This document shows, in pieces, positions 50,901 through 58,711 of a stretch of DNA of 64,000 bases; the first letter of the stretch is position 1, and each line of letters begins with the position of its first letter. Source of the stretch: Anticarsia gemmatalis. Lineage: Eukaryota > Arthropoda > Insecta > Lepidoptera > Erebidae. A model generated the notes under the pieces. That model was not told the origin of the DNA and made no database searches. It worked only from the letters and a program-made list of their open reading frames with translations. The stretch is from contig NC_134753.1 in NCBI RefSeq assembly GCF_050436995.1, positions 13,826,001 to 13,890,000 of the forward strand. The letters are read 5' to 3'. The translations under genes were made by a program, and so were the position numbers.

Positions 50901-53900
50901 ACTTGGGCTCTCCAGCTTAAAGTTGAGTCCAAGTACAGGCCAAGATCTTTTACGGTAGTTGTCAGTTCTATGGTAGAGCTATTAAATACAACTGGTGGTA
51001 CCTGCATAGTATCTAACCTACTAATGCTACGATTACTTCCTACAACTATAGCCTGGCATTTGGTAGGATTAACAGCCAAGCCGAATTTCATCGACCAACA
51101 CTTGACATGCTCGAGGTCGTTATTTAACGTGGCGACAACTGAGGCTATAGAATCCACTGTTCCTTGCGAGTAGAGTTGCAAGTCGTCCGCATACAGATGA
51201 TACGCTCCCTGAAGGTTTTTAGTCACAAGATTAATGAAAATTGAAAACAATAGTGGAGAGAGGAGGCCGCCTTGTGGGACGCCAGTGTCGAGTTCACGCC
51301 AGCTCGATGAAGATTCACCGATGTGAACCGACTGTTGGCGTCCTTGAAGATACGAGGAAAACCAATCCAGCGCACCGGAAGATATGTTAAGATGGGAAAG
51401 GATGGCGAGAAGGATATCATGACTGACGGTATTAAAGGCGTTCGAGAAGTCAACCAAAGCCACCACGGTGACTTTAGTATCCTCCATGCCTGCCCTAATA
51501 TCGCCAGTCACTTTTAGGAGGGCGGAAGTTGTGCTATGACCTGGTCTGAACCCAGATTGAAGTGGGTCAAGGAGGTTGTTATTAAGCACAAACTGTGTTA
51601 GTTGCTTGTGTACACAGGCCTCAAGCACTTTGGAGAGGAAAGGGAGAATCGATATGGGGCGGAAGTGAGCTGGACTTGAGGGATTAGGAGTTTTTGGCAA
51701 CGGTAGAATGTAGGCTTTGCGCCACAGAGAAGGAAAAGTACCAGAGGTAAGGGAGAAATTTATGATATGGGAAATGGCGGGGAGCAGATGATCCAAGACA
51801 GAGACGACCATATGACGACTAACGCCATCGGCGCCCACTGCATTGGACTTAATTGACAGGATAATCTTCTTAATATCTTCCGGTGTAACTGGGGCAAAAT
51901 AAAAGGATTCGAAATTTAGTCGAGGTAAATTCATCAGGGCACGAACGGTGTTGCATTTGGTTTGGTGATCCAAAGGTACAGAGGAAGTGAAGTGGGTATT
52001 GATGTCATCCAAACCAACCGTGCACTGTGGATCGTTACTACGGTGTTTGCCGATACCTAGAGTCCCAAGGAACTTCCAGATATCAGCAGGGGAAGAAGAA
52101 GATAGATTACTGAGAATGTGTCGGCGTTTAGCATTGCGTACCATCTGATTGCATCTGTTCCTTGCAACTTTGAACCGAACCCAATTGTCATCACAGCGGT
52201 CTCTGCGGAACTTTGCGAATGCCCTATCCCTACGCCTCATGGCCATACGAACTCCTTCAGTCATCCAGGGAGCAGGCGGTCGCTTGAGTTTCACTTTTCT
52301 GACGGGCGCATGGACGTCAAACAGCCCAATAACAGCTTTGTAAAAAATGCCTAACTTGTCATCGATTGTGTGGGCTGTCGTTAGCTGCTCCCAATCGATT
52401 TTCGCAGCGTCGCTACACAATTTAGTTACGTCCATACGCCCAAAGCAGCGTCTGTACAGAACCTTGGGACGGGATTTGGGAGGTTTGAGGATATAGGACA
52501 AATGAATTAGGTCGTGATGAGAGAAACCAGGGGCAGGGTATTGACCAAAAAATGGGGCAAGGGTGGGAGCAGACGTAATCATTAGGTCCAACCATGTATC
52601 ATCGCCTTCGGTGTTGTGATGAGTGGCATTCAGTGGTAGAACATGCAGACTGGCGGACTTAATGATGTCTAGGAGTTTACGGGAACGGAGTGAACCGGGA
52701 GAGAGGAGATCGGTGATAGCACTATCTCTTTTCCACACAGTATGCACCGTCGTACTATGTGACTGTATTTTTCTTAAAATCATTGGTATCGTTATTTCCT
52801 TAAAACTTGTGCATGACTCATATTAATTCCCAAGACGTTTGGGTACGTAACATGAAGTGTTTGTGTACGTCGATGTATGACTCATTGTGTAAGAGTAGAG
52901 TGCGAGTACACTCGAGTCTCCTGTACTCTTACCGTTGTACTGATAGTGAGTATCAATATAATGGGGAACGGTATCTAATCGACGCGCTACTTATCTATGT
53001 GTCAAATATGCCGTGATCGCACCTTGATTGATTTCAAAGTACTAGTTAACTACTAACTATTATGCAATAACTTACTTTTAGTTTTACAAGCAAAATACAT
53101 TTTGATATTTCAGTTGATGTATAGACACTCTATTCACTGGTGGGCTTGAATTATCCTCTAATTATAACATGATTCCACTAAATCAAATTTACCTGTTTCG
53201 GATTCCGACGATGGGTACGGTTCTTCCCTTTAAGTTAGCCTCTTATTCATATAAAATATGAAGTGATGAAAGGCTTATAAACTGTTATGTTTTTTTCACT
53301 CCTTAGCGAAATGAAAAAGTAGTTTTTTAACTAAAATAGGTTTATAGTGTGTTTATAAATAAGAGGGTAAGGCTTTAATTATCCAAGCGTACATGTGAAT
53401 TTAAAAACACTCTGGGAACGTTCCACTTTTGAATTAGCGGGCTGTTGTTTGTAACTGTTTTAATATCTACAATTCCTGTAGTAATGTTGTATGTGTTGTG
53501 TTTGCAGGGGTACGCGCCGCTGTACGACCCGTTCGAGCAGTTCTTCTCGCGCTACGTGTACCGGCGCGTACGCCACTGCTTCAACCGGCCCATCTGCTCC
53601 GCGCCCGGCGCCGAGCTCACGCTCAAGGAGCGCTGCAGTGACGATCATAACTGGACCTTTAGGTAAACATAAACAATACATTTACACAATAACTTTACAA
53701 ATAATACAAATTCTTTAGATAGTCTAGTACAAACGTGCACGTACGGGCACACGAGCGTGCGTGTTCACGTACGTCCTGTTCGACAATTAAATTTAGATTA
53801 AAGCAAGATTCACGAATATATTATTTTTAAATTTGTTGCCATTATTCATGTGCTATAGGCAAACGGTTTTATTTCATTTACTTTTGTTTGTTAAATTTTT

Positions 53901-56900
53901 CTTCTGAAATATTTATTTACGAGTTTTTTTTCTTATTATGTTCAGAAATAAAAAGTTTGAACGAGACACGATATGGGACATAATGGGTACAAAGTAAGCT
54001 CAGTTTACTCAATCTGTTGGTAGAGTTTGTTTTATATTTATTTTTGTGTTAGTAGATAGTATCACTCCTGTTGATAATTCCATACGTGTTTAGACTCATG
54101 TAAACTTGATATTAGTTTAATTAGATTCTGTTGAATACCATATCAGACCCAAAGAAAACGTCTAAATACTCAACAATAAAAAATAAGAGTTGGAAAGATT
54201 TTGCAACTTCCCCGCATAATTTGTATATATCTATGGTTTCGTTTTATGTTTCCACGTCGAACATGCGATCTGCTATTGATACGATAGTCAGTACATAGTG
54301 TTAAACGACATGACTAATGTATTGCGTGTGTTGTGCGGCAGGTTCACGGGCGTGGAGCAGCGCTGCATCAACCTGGGCTCGTACAACTACCTGGGGTTCG
54401 CGGAGGGCGCGGGCGGCGCGGGCGGCACGGGCCCGCACGTGGCGGCGGCGGCGCGGCGCCTGGGCCTGGCGCTGGCCGCGCCGCGCGCCGAGCTCGGCGA
54501 CACGCAGCTGCACCGGGACCTCGAGGCCTACACCGCCAAGTTCCTCGGCGTTGAGGTATAGCCTTCCAAACACTGAATACTGTAGCACACACTTCCGTTA
54601 TCCACTTGTACTGCTGAAGTATTACAGAAGGCTGTGATGGACTATCATCATCAAATAGATTGACATCTTCCTACAATCCAAAATCTGTAATAATATTAGG
54701 GTAACCCTCGCTAAAGAATTATGGAGAGCTCTACAGGTATTATTTTGTTTAAGGGTTACAATTTTGACTTTCTTTTACTGGGCTCGTTAATTATTATTGT
54801 TGTTTGAATATGTAGTTTTGGAAGTCTTGATATAAAAGAACACGTTGTGTACGTTCCAGGCGGCGATAGTGGTAGGCATGGGGTTCGCGACGAACACGCT
54901 GGCACTCCCGGGCTTGCTGGGCGCGGGCACGCTGGCGCTGAGCGACGAGGCCAACCACGCGTCGCTGATCCTGGGCATGCGGCTGGCGGGCGCGCGCGTG
55001 CGCGTGTTCCGCCACAACGACCTGCGCCACCTGGAGACGCTGGCGCGCGCCGCCGTGGCCGAGGGGACTTGGAGGAACATCGTCATTGTGAGTGCACACA
55101 CAGACCACTGCAGTCATTTGCCTGAATATTAAAATTTATTCAGACGACTGTAAACTGTAGTGCTGGAGCGTAACTACACCTCCCTACGACGTAAAGTTTA
55201 CATGAACACTATCGATGCCGTCGCAGAACCATACTACGGAACCAAAAGAGAGACTAAACGTTCTAAACCGCTTCGCTTAAATTAAGAATAACTATGTGAT
55301 AGCATTAGACACATAAGATTTATATTTGTAACAAAAACGTTGTACATTCCAGGTAGTGGAGGGTGTATACAGTATGGAAGGTTCGATCTGCCCGCTGAAG
55401 GCGCTGGTGGCGCTGAAGAAGCGGCTGGGCCTGCAGCTGTACCTGGACGAGGCGCACTCGGTGGGCGCGCTGGGCCCGCGCGGTCGGGGGGTCACGGACC
55501 ACGCGGGGGTCGACCCCCGTGACGTCGATGTGCTCATGGGCACCTTCACCAAGAGCTTCGGCGCCGCCGGCGGGTACATCGCCGGTATGTTATTAATATT
55601 TTATACTGTTTGCTAAGTACAGAATTATGAGAGTCTATATTGGTGTCTATGAATTTGGATTAATTCAATTAAGGGATAATAATACGATACAAGTTCTCGT
55701 ATATCGCACAATCACGAAAGCAATTTACTATAGAACATGTCGTATGACAACATGTATGGATGCGTTAGAATCGTAACGAGTGGCATTTTTTGGTCTCTGC
55801 CAACTTCTATGGAGAATTGTTGATGTTTATATCTGTATTTCGCCAGGTTCATCCCGGCTGATCCAGTGGGTGCGCGCGGCGGGCCACGCGCACACGTACG
55901 CGCACGCCATGGCGCCGCCCGTGGCCGCGCAGGTGCTGGCCGCCATGCGCGCGCTCGACACCCCCGCCGGCCAGGAGCGCGTCAGGCAGCTCCGGGACAA
56001 CACGCACTACTTCCGGAAAAAGTAACCAGTTCCCTTTTATCAATAATGCGTTACGCCTTCTAAAATATGTAAAAGACCTTTAAAGATGCCAAAAGCGAAA
56101 GTTTTGATTTCGGAATGAGAAAACATATGACAGAACATAATTATATCGCCAAACCACTGACGTGATTTCAGACTAATATACTCAAAATTTGCACACTAAA
56201 TCGTCGTCGTCCTTTTGATCCTGAAGTTATTTTTTTCTTCTAAATTAATGTATAACTAAGTCTTTAATAGAATCCCAGTAAATAACTAAATATGTTGTCG
56301 CGTGCAGGCTGACGGAGATGGGCGTGGTGCTGTTCGGGCACGCGGACTCGCCCGTGGTGCCCATGCTGGTGTACACGTTCAGCAAGATGGCGGCCACGGT
56401 GGAGAGACTCACGGCGCGCCACATCGCCACGGTGGGCGTGGGCTTCCCCGCCACGCCGCTCAACAAGGCGCGGATACGGTACTTATACTTATTTTTATTA
56501 GCCAGTACTGTCCCACTGCTTGGCAAAGGCCTCCACATTTTTTTTCCAATCCACCCTATTTTTTGTTAAGCGTATCCGATTACTATTAAAAGAGATCTAG
56601 ATTGTCACGCCAAAGTTTCTTAGACTGTCCCGACGACGACGTAGGTACATTTTTTTTTAAACCCGCTACTGTCCCCACTGAAGAAAACATTATATTTATC
56701 CATCAACCGCAAAGACATGACCTAATTCTTTAAATATTTCCAAAATATATCAATTTATCTATCAGTTCATACTAAAATCTGCTGACTATTGGTTACACAG
56801 CAATCTCCTAAATTATCTGTGACTCATCACCGTGAACGATTTGTGTTATAAATTGCAATAAACATTAGGGCGTGCAGTAATATGTAGCTGTATGAGTTAT

Positions 56901-57535
56901 GAGTAACTGCGGTATCTAATCTTATCGTCCTCGATATTTTACATATTATTATTAGACAAGCTGTTATTTATGTAATGTATACTCGAAATTGTACCAACAC
57001 TTACCAATACATTCGTTTTTTGTTCGCTATCCGATAAAATATTAATAAAAATGAAAATCACTTTTCAAAAGTCACCATCTATAGATTTCGACAACAATTT
57101 TGAATTATACTTCATACTTTCATGCCTAAAAATGCATCATTTCTCTTCTGGGCATAGTGAAGGCCCCTGCCCCATTTTCGTTATTTCTATGTTGTTTATA
57201 CACAATTAAAATATCATTCCTCCTCTACGTCTATACTACACATACTTCCTCTCTTTGTTTCGAGGCCACTGGCTATTCACCCGTGGTATAACGAAGCACT
57301 GCAGGCTTATACCCGACAGTACAGCCGGTAGTGAGCCTACAGATCTTCGCTTGAAACTATTTGTTTACTATTCTGCCTAGGATGCTAGTATTGAAACTGT
57401 GTGCTTGTACCGTGCAGGTTCTGCCTGTCGGCGTCGCACTCCCGCGCGCAGCTGGACCAGTGCCTGGAGGCCGTGCGCCTCGTGGCCGACGAGCTGGGCC
57501 TGCGCTACTCGCGCCTGCCGCGGCCCAAGCACTGA
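38249..57535 (+). CDS. Sptlc2: Serine palmitoyltransferase subunit 2 (SPTLC2 / lace), complete
   Basis: Catalytic subunit of serine palmitoyltransferase, the PLP enzyme that condenses L-serine with palmitoyl-CoA to 3-ketodihydrosphinganine on the ER membrane, the entry step of sphingolipid synthesis; it works as a heterodimer with SPTLC1. Nine exons with continuous phase encode 548 residues, close to the human 562. An N-terminal membrane segment lies in exon 2 (TAALTHLGLYILMFLGFVNQ). The catalytic domain follows: NRPICSAPGA, LGSYNYLGF, GMGFATN, LSDEANHASLILG, EGVYSMEGS, YLDEAHSVGALGP, and the PLP site GTFTKSFGAAGGY with Lys384. DSPVVP, VVGFPATP-like VGVGFPATP and RFCLSASHS near the C-terminus also match. 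An unusual point is residues 215-218, AAPR, where human has CSTR. The 5' exons are AT-rich, exons 3-9 very GC-rich. Introns 1 and 2 are long and carry mobile elements. Confidence 0.96.
38470..38610. promoter_or_regulatory. CpG-rich patch in SPTLC2 intron 1
   Basis: About 140 bp of GC-rich sequence 60 bp after the exon 1 donor, isolated in AT-rich intron. It could be a downstream promoter or enhancer. No start codon plus donor combination was recognised, so the role is unknown. Confidence 0.25.
41856..42328 (+). mobile_element. Non-autonomous Helitron-like element, copy 2
   Basis: Starts TCCATACTAATATTATAAAT, ends gcgcgggtcagCTAGT, and lies between A and T. The last 60 bp nearly match copy 1, while the interior differs and is longer (473 bp in all). 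It contains a (CTGT)n run at 41886-41922. Confidence 0.75.
42737..42812 (-). repeat. LINE 3'-ORF relic, reversed
   Basis: The complement matches the relic at 21294 (atgtatggatgtga...cgtagcaagtggcgtt-like). Frame broken, short. Confidence 0.5.
42871..43062 (+). CDS. Sptlc2: SPTLC2 exon 2 (membrane anchor)
   Basis: 192 nt, residues 55-118. Acceptor ttgtattgcag, donor GAG/GTATGT, phase 0 both sides. It holds the single predicted membrane segment and the KMDWSEFDTFPGSFEK lead-in. Composition shifts from AT-rich to GC-rich within this exon. Confidence 0.93.
43113..43143. repeat. Short perfect hairpin
   Basis: The 13-nt arm aacatgcatttta and its exact complement flank a 5-nt loop. Part of the arm (tgcattttacctt) is repeated directly after it. 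Confidence 0.6.
44596..44660 (+). repeat. Extended hairpin, miRNA-precursor-like
   Basis: The inner 18-bp stem (44607-44624 with 44630-44647) has one G-U wobble in plus-strand RNA and a 5-nt loop. A small asymmetric bulge then allows a further 8-10 pairs (agttaaac with gtttaact). It lies in the sense orientation inside SPTLC2 intron 2. Confidence 0.55.
46341..46389 (+). repeat. SINE tail fragment
   Basis: Reads aaaacatcagcagtggaaca...gatgggtt, then poly(A). Diverged member of the SINE tail family. Confidence 0.5.
46811..47044 (-). mobile_element. Non-autonomous Helitron-like element, copy 3 (reversed)
   Basis: On the minus strand it begins TCTATACTATTATTATAAAA after an A, contains (GTTT)n, and ends gcacgggtcagTTAGT, so the usual CTAGT is mutated at one base. 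At 234 bp it is the most diverged of the three copies. Confidence 0.65.
47330..47425 (-). repeat. LINE 3'-ORF relic, reversed
   Basis: The complement carries gtatagatgtgaatgaggca and ggtctctgcctacccctatg, matching the relic at 21294. Frame degraded. Confidence 0.5.
49966..52790 (-). mobile_element. 5'-truncated CR1/Jockey-type LINE
   Basis: A non-LTR retrotransposon in reverse orientation within SPTLC2 intron 2. The 3' end on its own strand is a (TAAA)n tail (plus-strand tttatttatttattt at about 49969-49988). A 3' UTR of about 330 nt and the polymerase ORF precede it. The right boundary is approximate, since the element starts inside the endonuclease domain and no clear target-site duplication was found. 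Clade within the CR1/Jockey group is not resolved. Confidence 0.85.
50318..52783 (-). CDS. LINE polymerase ORF: partial endonuclease plus reverse transcriptase
   Basis: 821 codons without a stop. The N-terminal part holds the end of an apurinic-type endonuclease (DDTWLDLMI, then FSHHDLIHLSY, the SHHD/SDH-like box), so the domain's beginning is missing. The reverse transcriptase follows: GADGVSRHMV, FRPISILPFLSKVLE, QSGFRPGHSTTSALL, LVDFSNAFNTVSHDILL, GVPQGGLLSPLLFSIFIN and the catalytic YADD in HLYADDLQLY. A thumb and C-terminal region end at VAESSHSS. The uninterrupted frame suggests a fairly recent insertion. The ATG at 52783 is unlikely to be the native start. Confidence 0.9.
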   Translation of the reverse strand: MILRKIQSHSTTVHTVWKRDSAITDLLSPGSLRSRKLLDIIKSASLHVLPLNATHHNTEGDDTWLDLMITSAPTLAPFFGQYPAPGFSHHDLIHLSYILKPPKSRPKVLYRRCFGRMDVTKLCSDAAKIDWEQLTTAHTIDDKLGIFYKAVIGLFDVHAPVRKVKLKRPPAPWMTEGVRMAMRRRDRAFAKFRRDRCDDNWVRFKVARNRCNQMVRNAKRRHILSNLSSSSPADIWKFLGTLGIGKHRSNDPQCTVGLDDINTHFTSSVPLDHQTKCNTVRALMNLPRLNFESFYFAPVTPEDIKKIILSIKSNAVGADGVSRHMVVSVLDHLLPAISHIINFSLTSGTFPSLWRKAYILPLPKTPNPSSPAHFRPISILPFLSKVLEACVHKQLTQFVLNNNLLDPLQSGFRPGHSTTSALLKVTGDIRAGMEDTKVTVVALVDFSNAFNTVSHDILLAILSHLNISSGALDWFSSYLQGRQQSVHIGESSSSWRELDTGVPQGGLLSPLLFSIFINLVTKNLQGAYHLYADDLQLYSQGTVDSIASVVATLNNDLEHVKCWSMKFGLAVNPTKCQAIVVGSNRSISRLDTMQVPPVVFNSSTIELTTTVKDLGLYLDSTLSWRAQVSNVCKRVTGILRALYRLKNFLPSRTKAMLVQTLIFPLIDYGDVCYFDLNADLLNKLDRLLNNCIRFIFNLRKYDHISTYRSQLRWLPIRERRHLRALTTLFSFLSSSTPPAYLTPYFQYLCDNHNRNLRSSNNLLLLCPSHTSGFVNSSFPVQSVLLWNALPLEIRTSTNRHTFKSKVRNFLLKQVAESSHSS
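52791..53507 (+). other. Sptlc2: SPTLC2 intron 2, right end
   Basis: About 700 bp of AT-rich intron with nothing recognised before the exon 3 acceptor. Confidence 0.6.
53508..53662 (+). CDS. Sptlc2: SPTLC2 exon 3
   Basis: 155 nt, from residue 119: GYAPLYDPFEQFFSRYVYRR then FNRPICSAPGAELTLKER and HNWTF. Acceptor gtttgcag, donor AG/GTAAAC, phase 2 out. It corresponds to the conserved pre-catalytic helix and NRPI motif of SPTLC2. Confidence 0.95.
53663..54341 (+). other. Sptlc2: SPTLC2 intron 3
   Basis: AT-rich, no repeats or RNA genes recognised. Confidence 0.6.
54342..54555 (+). CDS. Sptlc2: SPTLC2 exon 4
   Basis: 214 nt, residues 170-241: FTGVEQRCINLGSYNYLGF, a Gly/Ala-rich loop (GAGGAGGTG), then LAAPRAELGDTQLHRDLE and KFLGVE. 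The LGSYNYLGF and R-x-E-x-G...H...LE pattern is conserved, but the usual Cys-Ser-Thr before the Arg is Ala-Ala-Pro. Donor GAG/GTATAG. Confidence 0.94.
54556..54859 (+). other. Sptlc2: SPTLC2 intron 4
   Basis: About 300 bp of ordinary intron; nothing recognised. Confidence 0.6.
54860..55087 (+). CDS. Sptlc2: SPTLC2 exon 5
   Basis: 228 nt, residues 242-317: GMGFATNTLALPGLLG, LSDEANHASLILGMRL and the RHNDLRHLE segment. SDE-NHASL is the conserved PLP-domain stretch with the His that stacks on the cofactor ring. Phase 0 both sides; donor GTGAGT. Confidence 0.95.
55353..55584 (+). CDS. Sptlc2: SPTLC2 exon 6 (PLP lysine)
   Basis: 232 nt, residues 318-394: EGVYSMEGS, LDEAHSVGALGPRGRG and TFTKSFGAAGG. 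Lys384 forms the internal aldimine with PLP; Asp349 and His352 lie in the D-E-A-H motif. Acceptor attccag, donor G/GTATGT, phase 1 out. Confidence 0.96.
55735..55812 (+). repeat. LINE 3'-ORF relic in SPTLC2 intron 6
   Basis: tatgacaacatgtatggatg...cgtaacgagtggcatttttt matches the relic at 21294, with a deletion. Confidence 0.5.
55847..56021 (+). CDS. Sptlc2: SPTLC2 exon 7
   Basis: 175 nt, residues 395-452: SSRLIQWVRAAGHAHTYAHA, MAPPVAAQVLAAM and RQLRDNTHYFRKK. It aligns with human 'YLRTHSHSAVYATSLSPPV' and the following helix; the usual Ser/Thr after the APPV equivalent differs. Acceptor tttcgccag. Confidence 0.94.
56308..56478 (+). CDS. Sptlc2: SPTLC2 exon 8
   Basis: 171 nt, residues 453-509: LTEMGVVLFGHADSPVVPML and VGVGFPATPLNKARIR. 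The DSPVVP and VGFPATP motifs are diagnostic for SPTLC2. Donor CG/GTACTT, phase 2. Confidence 0.95.
56479..57417 (+). other. Sptlc2: SPTLC2 intron 8 with SINE tails
   Basis: 940-bp intron. Two reversed SINE tail pieces (56497-56545 with tactgtcccactgcttggca, and 56655-56695 with cccgctactgtccccactg) lie near its start. The rest is AT-rich and featureless. Confidence 0.55.
57418..57535 (+). CDS. Sptlc2: SPTLC2 exon 9 (terminal)
   Basis: 118 nt ending in TGA at 57533-57535. It encodes FCLSASHSRAQLDQCLEAV and a short tail ending PRPKH. R-F-C-L-S-A-S/A-H is the conserved C-terminal substrate-binding motif. Confidence 0.95.
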
Positions 57536-57583
57536 ACACACTCACACGTGCCACGTGGTACACGCGGTACACGTGCTATACTC

Positions 57584-57589
57584 AATAAA
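57584..57589 (+). terminator. Sptlc2: SPTLC2 polyadenylation signal (AATAAA)
   Basis: Canonical AATAAA 49 nt after the stop codon, followed by a T-rich stretch. It implies a very short 3' UTR. Confidence 0.7.
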
Positions 57590-58628
57590 TTATTTTCTCA
57601 CGCTATATTGTCTTATTATTTTTTTTTATTTAATTTTACAGTTACGTATGTTGATAATGTTCTGTCTGATTGAAGTTGTACGATTTCGCGTGTGAATATA
57701 CGTGCACGTATGTGTGCACGTTGTCGGTGCAGAACACACAACATTAAGAAAAATCGAATGTGTAGTAATTTGCAAAAAAAAATAGTTCCTAGCTCTGATA
57801 AAACCTTATTCTTTGCAGTGTAAAGTTTTAATTGTAACCACAGAACAATCAGATATGATTGAAACATAATAAACAAGTACATAAATATCGGCGCAGTATC
57901 TATTAGTAGATATGTAGTGCAGTAAGTAGGTGAGCGATAACCACTCGCGTATTGATTGTACGCGTCGTACGAATAGCGCCCTGCGCCGCGCTGCCTGCGT
58001 CTGATTCACACCAAAACGCTCTTATTTGTACTGCAGATTAGATTAGATACGCCACACTAATCCTGTTAAAATACCACCGAACATCAGTATGTCACTGTGA
58101 ATTCACAGTATTACAAGGAAAAATCAATCAGTTACAATGATAACCTGCTGAACTAATTACTTAGTAAAAGTAAGAAAATAAAAATCATCTGATTTAAGAA
58201 ATGGCGTGTCGTCCATCGCCTGATTTATATCAGTGTTAGTTAGTGGACGACGGACGGGCACTGTCCTCGCGATACGCGAATTCGCGTCGCGTTTATCGAC
58301 TGACACTCGTATTATCAGCGCGAGTTATAACGTTTGTTTGGGACACTTTATCGTTAAAAAGTTGACCTTAGCGGCTCGATCGACACACATATAATAGCCG
58401 CTAAATCGTTCAATGAATCACATATATCCATATCTGGTTATCATGCGAACGGCGAGATAGGTAGATAAGAGTGGTCGCGCACTTGTGCCGGACACTGAAC
58501 AATAAGCAGCGGTCGTACGACGCCGGGAACACGTGCGACCGTCTGGAGCTGCAGCCTGCCCACTGGCATGTGTGCGTGAGCTGCGCCCTGTGTGTACAGT
58601 GTCTGTGTCGTGTGTGTGTGTGTGCGCC
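57590..58628 (+). promoter_or_regulatory. Spacer between SPTLC2 and the SID-1 gene
   Basis: About 1 kb between the SPTLC2 poly(A) signal and the SID-1 ATG. It becomes GC- and CpG-rich from about 58200 and near 57940-58010, probably the SID-1 promoter and 5' UTR. No core element was identified. Confidence 0.4.
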
Positions 58629-58711
58629 ATGCGCGTGTGTGTGTGCGCGCTGGTGCTGGCGGCGCTGCTGGGGGCGCGCGCGCAGACCAGCGTCACCGTC
58701 ATCAGGAAACA
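58629..58711 (+). CDS. sid-1: SID-1 exon 1 (signal peptide)
   Basis: 83 nt encoding the signal peptide and TSVTVIRK, phase 2 out at CA/GTGAGG. The start was chosen because it gives a compact signal peptide; the in-frame ATG at 58533 is the alternative. Confidence 0.8.

Noticed and set aside
52118..52354. Plus-strand ORFs across the LINE
   Set aside because: Antisense shadows of the reverse-transcriptase ORF on the minus strand.
54301..54637. Several Arg/Ala/Pro-rich ORFs over SPTLC2 exons
   Set aside because: Shadows of GC-rich SPTLC2 exon 4 in other frames; the true frame carries LGSYNYLGF.
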